A stretch of 10,056 nucleotides of DNA from Alphaproteobacteria bacterium (GTDB lineage Bacteria; Pseudomonadota; Alphaproteobacteria; Paracaedibacterales; JAKBAR01): contig JAIESS010000036.1 in assembly GCA_019745755.1 (NCBI GenBank), positions 1 through 10,056 on the forward strand, read 5' to 3'. The position numbers and the translations under genes were made by a program. Below the pieces are notes generated by a model, which did no database searches, had not been told where the DNA came from, and worked only from the letters and a program-made list of their open reading frames with translations. This document shows positions 6,769 to 10,056 of the stretch, piece by piece; positions within the stretch are counted from its first letter, which is position 1; the number at the start of each line of letters is the position of its first letter.

Positions 6769-7200
6769 ATGTATTATGAATCGATGACCCTTGAACAGCT
6801 TGAGGCACAGGCGCAGATGTTTGCAATAGAGTTAAAAGCACGAAAGGCTCCCTTATGTATTCTTCTTTATGGTGACCTTGGGGCAGGGAAATCAACCTTT
6901 GCTCGTATGCTTGTTCAAGCTCTTACCTCCAAGGAAACAAATGTACCAAGTCCAACATTTACATTGCTCCAGACTTATGAAACAACAGCTGGGCCTCTTA
7001 CCCACTTTGATCTTTACCGTCTTAAAAGTATTGAGGATGTGTATGATCTTGGATTTAATGAGTATGTACTATCCCATATCTGTGTGGTTGAGTGGCCAGA
7101 ACGTTTAGGGAATGATCTACCTACACCCCATATCAAAATAACCCTTGCCCATGATTCAGAACATACACGTACCCTTGTCATTGAAAGGGTTGGATGTTGA
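6769..7200 (+). CDS. tsaE: tRNA threonylcarbamoyladenosine biosynthesis ATPase TsaE
   Basis: TsaE is the ATPase of the TsaB-TsaD-TsaE complex that makes the universal t6A modification at position 37 of ANN-decoding tRNAs, in the cytoplasm. Seen, numbered from the ATG at 6769 (143 residues, typical length): Walker A GDLGAGKS (35-42), the switch SPTFTL (61-66), HFDLYRL with the Walker B Asp81 (79-85) and VEWPER (107-112). Start choice: ATG 6769 or ATG 6784 suits the family best. A GTG at 6721 would add 16 residues unlike known TsaE N-termini. None has a strong ribosome binding site, though AGAGGG lies at 6737-6742. Context: its stop overlaps the amgK-like gene, the usual alphaproteobacterial pairing. 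Its usual partner divL lies elsewhere in the window on the other strand. Confidence 0.93.
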   Translation: MYYESMTLEQLEAQAQMFAIELKARKAPLCILLYGDLGAGKSTFARMLVQALTSKETNVPSPTFTLLQTYETTAGPLTHFDLYRLKSIEDVYDLGFNEYVLSHICVVEWPERLGNDLPTPHIKITLAHDSEHTRTLVIERVGC

Positions 7201-8144
7201 TGCCTTATCTTCAAAAGGATAGAACAGCTCTTGGTGGGTTTTTAAGGAATGCGGGTATTCCAGAAAATGTGCCCATTACAGCTCTCCCCATGGACGCATC
7301 AAGGCGTTATTATTACCGTTTAGAGGGGGAAAAAAAACTCGTCATGGTGTGTCCGTCTTCAGAAAAGCCGGAACAATTCACAAAAATGTCAGCGCTTCTT
7401 AATGATATGGATCTTTGTGCCCCAAAGGTCCTTGCCGTAGAAGGAGATTTTTACCTTGTTGAAGATTTTGGAAACACAACCTATAGCACAGTATTAAAGG
7501 ATGAAAATCGCAAAGACCTGTACATGCTTGCTGTTGATGTGTTGCTTCATATTAAGGAAAAGGCAATAGATAAACCTAATTTTTTGCATGCATTTACCCC
7601 TCAAGTGCTACTCGATGAAGTTATGGTGTTTACGCAGTGGTATAAAGACGGCCTTACACAGAATGCTAAGAGTTTTCGAGACATTTGGCATGCGTTGCTT
7701 GAGACGGTTGATGTGCCTCACACACTTATTCTTAGAGATTATCACAAGGATAATTTATTTTACCTGCAGGGTAATAATGGTCTTCGGGCATGCGGTCTTA
7801 TTGATTTTCAAGATGCTGTATGGGGGCCAGTAACCTATGATCTTGTATCATTAATCAACGATGCACGGGTTGATGTGCCCGATGATTTGCGCACATATTT
7901 AAGGACACGTTATTTTGATGCATTTCCAAGGGAACTTCACGCAAAGCTTGACCATGCTTCGCAGATTCTTGATATGCAACGGCAACTGCGTATTTTAGGT
8001 GTCTTCAAGCGCCTTAGCCTTCGTGATGGTAAACATCATTATCTTAACTATATTCCCCGTATTCTCAGTTATGTAACACGCGGTCTTGAGTATCTTCCCT
8101 TTAGACCTCTTCAGCAATGGATCCAGGATCATGATGTACTTTGA
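7194..8144 (+). CDS. amgK: AmgK-like sugar kinase (N-acetylmuramate/N-acetylglucosamine 1-kinase; APH fold)
   Basis: Seen: 316 residues with the aminoglycoside-phosphotransferase fold. The N-lobe carries DASRRYYYRL (34-43), a family signature. The catalytic loop is LILRDYHKDN (178-187), with Asp182 the likely catalytic base. IDFQDAVWGPVTYDL (203-217) holds the metal-binding Asp204. Family knowledge: AmgK phosphorylates MurNAc and GlcNAc at C1, feeding the MurU nucleotidyltransferase and so making UDP-MurNAc in peptidoglycan recycling, which lowers fosfomycin sensitivity. Start: ATG 7194 (7-nt overlap with tsaE) or ATG 7200 (TGATG). AAGGG at 7185-7189 serves either, and translation is probably coupled to tsaE. 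Odd: the MurU-like gene that normally follows is not here, only a 39-codon ORF and then convergent dprA. The substrate is inferred, and a generic phosphotransferase remains possible. Confidence 0.82.
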   Translation: MLMPYLQKDRTALGGFLRNAGIPENVPITALPMDASRRYYYRLEGEKKLVMVCPSSEKPEQFTKMSALLNDMDLCAPKVLAVEGDFYLVEDFGNTTYSTVLKDENRKDLYMLAVDVLLHIKEKAIDKPNFLHAFTPQVLLDEVMVFTQWYKDGLTQNAKSFRDIWHALLETVDVPHTLILRDYHKDNLFYLQGNNGLRACGLIDFQDAVWGPVTYDLVSLINDARVDVPDDLRTYLRTRYFDAFPRELHAKLDHASQILDMQRQLRILGVFKRLSLRDGKHHYLNYIPRILSYVTRGLEYLPFRPLQQWIQDHDVL

Positions 8145-8260
8145 AAAAAGATTTCATTGAACAGAATTTTTTATATATTCCTTACTTACATGCCTTGTTA
8201 AATGAGTTCTCACCGAAAAATCCAGTGCCCTTTGATCGTCTTGGGTACGCAAGGTCCTAA
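8141..8260 (+). CDS. possible 39-residue small ORF or gene remnant after amgK
   Basis: A TTG overlapping the amgK stop (TTTGA) opens a 39-codon frame to TAA at 8258-8260, which just overlaps the convergent dprA stop. The product starts LKKDFIEQNFLYIPYLHALL and continues NEFSPKNPVPFDRLGYARS. It reads like ordinary protein and fills the whole gap. AGGA at about 8126-8129 could be its ribosome binding site. It may be the surviving start of a gene that once followed amgK, or a real small protein coupled to amgK. I do not recognise it, and it does not look like the start of a MurU-type nucleotidyltransferase. Confidence 0.4.
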   Translation: MKKDFIEQNFLYIPYLHALLNEFSPKNPVPFDRLGYARS

Positions 8261-9333
8261 AACACCCGTGTGATATAACCTCTTTGATCCCTGTGGATAT
8301 GTCCTTGAAGTTCAAGGGTGAGGAGAGCGTCATGAAGGGTGTTCTCCACTATATTCACTGATGCAAATAATTCCTCCATGGAAAGCGGCTGGACACTCAA
8401 GCACTGAAGAATCAATGTATTCAGATTATCTGTGGGCGGTATATTCTTTTGTTGGGTGGTATTAGGAAGAGTCTCTATAGGCATGATAGGATACCCTATA
8501 ATATTCACAACATCGGCAGCGCTTTCAAGGATGTGGGCCCCATTTTTAAGAAGAGAATTAGTTCCTACACTGCGTGGATCACCCGGAAACCCCGGCACCG
8601 CAAAGAGCTCACGCCCCTGATCAAGAGCATAGTTTGCCGTAATCAAACTTCCCGATGGCTTAGCCGCTTCGATAATACAAATGGCCTTGGCAAGCCCTGA
8701 AATAAGACGGTTACGGCGTGGAAAATGAGAAGCTCCTGGAAAACGCCCCAAAGGCATTTCCGAAATAAGCGCACCTTTTTCCATTATTTTTTCCCGAAGC
8801 CAACCGTGTTCTGGCGGATAAAGGCAATCCACACCTCCCGCCATAACAGCAATGGTTGAAAAATATCCCCCAGTAGTACACTTCATAGCGCCATCATGGG
8901 CTGCACCATCGATGCCTCGTGCAAGACCTGAAATAATACCGTATCCTGCATCACGGAGTTGATAAGCAAGATTTTGCGTGAATTTGATGGCATTCATAGA
9001 GGCGCTACGGGATCCTACAATGGCCACCATGGGAGAACTCAATGCTTCCGGATTTCCGAGAATACTGAGCACAGGAGGAGAATCGCTGATATGCTTGAGT
9101 AGTGGCGGGTAGTTAGCATCATGATAGGTGATGAGCGTTGCACCTATAGCCTCGTGTTCTTTGATTTCAGCTAATGCTTTCTTTTCCGAGAAAACATCTC
9201 TCCCCTGTTTGGATAAAAGGAGAAGTGCCGATTCTTCAGACCCAACTTCCTTGACAAGCGCATGATAAGTGATGCAGCCAATACCCTTAGACCGGATAAG
9301 CCGTAAACAATCAATGCGTTCTTTTTCAGTCAT
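8257..9333 (-). CDS. dprA: DNA processing protein DprA
   Basis: DprA binds incoming single-stranded DNA and loads RecA on it during natural transformation. It is also kept in many bacteria not known to be competent. Seen: 358 residues, normal length. About 1-65 form an N-terminal helical SAM-like region (IRSKGIGCITYHALV). The Rossmann core spans about 80-285 with VAIVGSRSAS (103-112), ISGLARGIDGAAHDG (134-148), GGVDCLYPPEH (166-176), ISEMPLGRFP (190-199), HFPRRNRLISGLA (203-215), IIEAAKPSGSLITA (220-233) and FAVPG (244-248). About 300-358 form a C-terminal winged helix (DML1-like). All the key signatures are intact. Start: ATG 9333, without a clear ribosome binding site. Context: divergent from sixA across 63 bp that contain a CtrA-type box about 18-33 nt before this ATG, and convergent with the amgK unit. 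Confidence 0.96.
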   Translation of the reverse strand: MTEKERIDCLRLIRSKGIGCITYHALVKEVGSEESALLLLSKQGRDVFSEKKALAEIKEHEAIGATLITYHDANYPPLLKHISDSPPVLSILGNPEALSSPMVAIVGSRSASMNAIKFTQNLAYQLRDAGYGIISGLARGIDGAAHDGAMKCTTGGYFSTIAVMAGGVDCLYPPEHGWLREKIMEKGALISEMPLGRFPGASHFPRRNRLISGLAKAICIIEAAKPSGSLITANYALDQGRELFAVPGFPGDPRSVGTNSLLKNGAHILESAADVVNIIGYPIMPIETLPNTTQQKNIPPTDNLNTLILQCLSVQPLSMEELFASVNIVENTLHDALLTLELQGHIHRDQRGYITRVF

Positions 9334-9338
9334 ATGGA

Positions 9339-9368
9339 TTGACAGGACAGGTTAATTCTTGCTTAAAT
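9339..9368 (+). promoter_or_regulatory. candidate sigma70-like promoter of sixA
   Basis: TTGACA (9339-9344, a perfect -35) is followed after 18 nt by TTAAAT (9363-9368, four of six matches to TATAAT). Transcription would begin near 9375, just ahead of an AAAAAGG ribosome binding site (9376-9382) and the sixA ATG at 9397. The -10 overlaps the CtrA-type box, so CtrA bound there should block or modulate this promoter. Confidence 0.45.
9351..9366 (-). promoter_or_regulatory. candidate CtrA-binding box between dprA and sixA
   Basis: On the minus strand the bases read TTAAGCAAGAATTAAC, an exact match to the alphaproteobacterial CtrA consensus TTAA-N7-TTAAC. It sits in the divergent dprA-sixA promoter region and overlaps the proposed sixA -10. 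The shorter TTAA-N7-TTAA pattern also occurs once inside divL (604-618), so chance is not excluded, but that copy is coding and lacks the final C. Placement, the full consensus and a divL gene in the same window favour a real site. Confidence 0.5.
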
Positions 9369-9396
9369 TTAATAGAAAAAGGCTAACAAAGTCTTA

Positions 9397-9906
9397 ATGC
9401 CCATGAAACGTCTTATTCTATTGCGTCACGCCGAAGCACAATCTCCTCACATTGTGAAGATTGATCGTGAGCGCCCTGTGTCTGGTCAAGGCATGAAACA
9501 AATGGATGTCATGGGGGCAAAACTCCATCAAAAATTTCTCGGTGTGGACTATGTTCTTTGCTCCAACGCACGGCGTGCCCGCCAGACATTTGAAGGCCTT
9601 AAAAAACATCTTCCCCTTACCGTGAAGGTTTCCTTTGAAGACAAGTTATATGGAGCGCCCGGGAATATTATTGTTGATCGATTACGCCGCATTGAGGACA
9701 GTTACAATAATGTTCTTGTCATTGCCCATAACCCGGGTTTACAACAATTTTTGAATGAAACAACACAGCGCACCCCTTCAAAAATAGTACCAAAAGAGTT
9801 TCAGACATGTTCTGCTTCTTTTTTTAATGTGGATACAACAACATGGTTTAGTGTGGATTTGTCGAGCTTCCTTCTCGTTGATCAAATTCTTCCCACGGTT
9901 GAGTAA
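9397..9906 (+). CDS. sixA: SixA-type phosphohistidine phosphatase (histidine phosphatase superfamily)
   Basis: SixA-type enzymes remove phosphate from phosphohistidine on signalling or PTS proteins. E. coli SixA acts on ArcB and on the nitrogen PTS protein NPr. Seen: 169 residues, typical length. LILLRHAEA (6-14) carries the catalytic RH pair (Arg10, His11). SNARRARQT (56-64) supplies phosphate-binding arginine. VIAHNPGLQQF (108-118) holds the second catalytic His111. Start: ATG 9397 or ATG 9403 (MPMKRL). AAAAAGG about 14 nt upstream of the first fits only loosely. Context: divergent from dprA, with a candidate promoter and CtrA-type box ahead. Its true substrate here is unknown, and a phosphorelay or PTS protein is the obvious candidate. 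No good terminator follows. Confidence 0.9.
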   Translation: MPMKRLILLRHAEAQSPHIVKIDRERPVSGQGMKQMDVMGAKLHQKFLGVDYVLCSNARRARQTFEGLKKHLPLTVKVSFEDKLYGAPGNIIVDRLRRIEDSYNNVLVIAHNPGLQQFLNETTQRTPSKIVPKEFQTCSASFFNVDTTTWFSVDLSSFLLVDQILPTVE

Positions 9907-9924
9907 GTTAAGCTCTTTTTTTCC

Positions 9925-9992
9925 CTATTTTTGATTTCTTTTATTGATTGATGATTTGGATCCCATAGCCTTTTTGAAAAAATCAAAAATAG
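9925..9992. repeat. 13-bp perfect inverted repeat upstream of the last gene
   Basis: CTATTTTTGATTT (9925-9937) and AAATCAAAAATAG (9980-9992) are exact reverse complements with 42 nt between them. After one mismatch the pairing continues for about 3 more bases. The element lies between the sixA stop and the start of the next gene, ending 16 nt before that ATG. It could be two operator half-sites or a long-loop hairpin in the 5' leader. No T-run follows the second arm, so it is not a typical terminator. Confidence 0.65.
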
Positions 9993-10008
9993 TAGAGTAG
10001 AGAAAATT

Positions 10009-10056
10009 ATGGCATTAAAATTATTTACCCCTTTATCGAATTCTTCTTTCAAGATG
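10009..10056 (+). CDS. start of a gene, perhaps an Old Yellow Enzyme-type NADH:flavin oxidoreductase (cut by window edge)
   Basis: An ATG at 10009 opens a frame that stays open to the edge (16 codons: MALKLFTPLSNSSFKM). A purine-rich GAGTAGAGA lies upstream as a possible ribosome binding site. The opening LFTPL...... resembles the N-terminus of Old Yellow Enzyme-type flavin oxidoreductases (LFxPLxxGxxxLKNRIVMAP), in which the next residues would be a KNRI motif. Only 16 residues are visible, so this is a pattern guess. The gene itself is well supported by start, spacing and open frame. Confidence 0.4.
   Translation, partial: MALKLFTPLSNSSFKM

Noticed and set aside
9901..9922. Possible intrinsic terminator after sixA (GAG...CTC followed by seven T)
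   Set aside because: Only about three base pairs can form, and the first arm overlaps the end of sixA. The T-run alone is not enough.
1..10056. CRISPR arrays, prophage attachment sites or complete insertion sequences
   Set aside because: No regularly spaced direct repeats, no integrase or transposase frame, and no terminal inverted repeats with target duplications were seen.

Overview
This window looks like chromosomal DNA of a moderately AT-rich alphaproteobacterium. The strongest pointer is a DivL-type pseudokinase whose H-box histidine is a tyrosine. DivL belongs to the alphaproteobacterial CckA-ChpT-CtrA cell-cycle pathway. A tsaE-amgK pair and a full CtrA-type box (TTAA-N7-TTAAC) agree with this. 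The low GC, and a secreted protein resembling enzymes that remove ADP-ribose, suggest a host-associated lineage such as Holosporales or Paracaedibacter relatives. That placement is inference.

Layout, left part (minus strand, so read right to left): a secreted 498-residue PARG-like macrodomain protein (5092-6588); a 65-nt gap holding a perfect 13-bp inverted repeat; the magnesium transporter gene mgtE (3653-5026); a 118-residue exported protein (3293-3649); and a TetR-family regulator (2700-3293). The last three genes are 3 nt apart or overlap by 1 nt, so they form one transcription unit. A 427-nt non-coding stretch follows (2273-2699), with an odd GC-richer, coding-like patch. Then comes divL, which starts at a TTG codon (2272) and runs off the left edge about a dozen codons short of the Caulobacter length.

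Right part: on the plus strand, a 27-codon small ORF, tsaE (tRNA t6A synthesis ATPase) and an overlapping amgK-like sugar kinase (peptidoglycan recycling), followed by a 39-codon ORF that fills the gap up to the convergent dprA (natural transformation and recombination). Divergent from dprA is sixA (histidine phosphatase). The dprA-sixA intergenic region carries a sigma70-like promoter overlapped by the CtrA-type box. At the right edge begins a gene that resembles an Old Yellow Enzyme, preceded by another 13-bp inverted repeat.

How it fits together: in many alphaproteobacteria divL, tsaE, amgK, a MurU-like nucleotidyltransferase and addB/addA are neighbours. Here divL and tsaE-amgK are separated by the mgtE/tetR/PARG-like block, and no nucleotidyltransferase follows amgK, so the ancestral cluster appears rearranged. 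The most novel items are the exported PARG-like protein with a GGG-X6-AEE signature, the DivL homologue degenerate at both phosphorylation and ATP-binding motifs, and the CtrA-type box between dprA and sixA.
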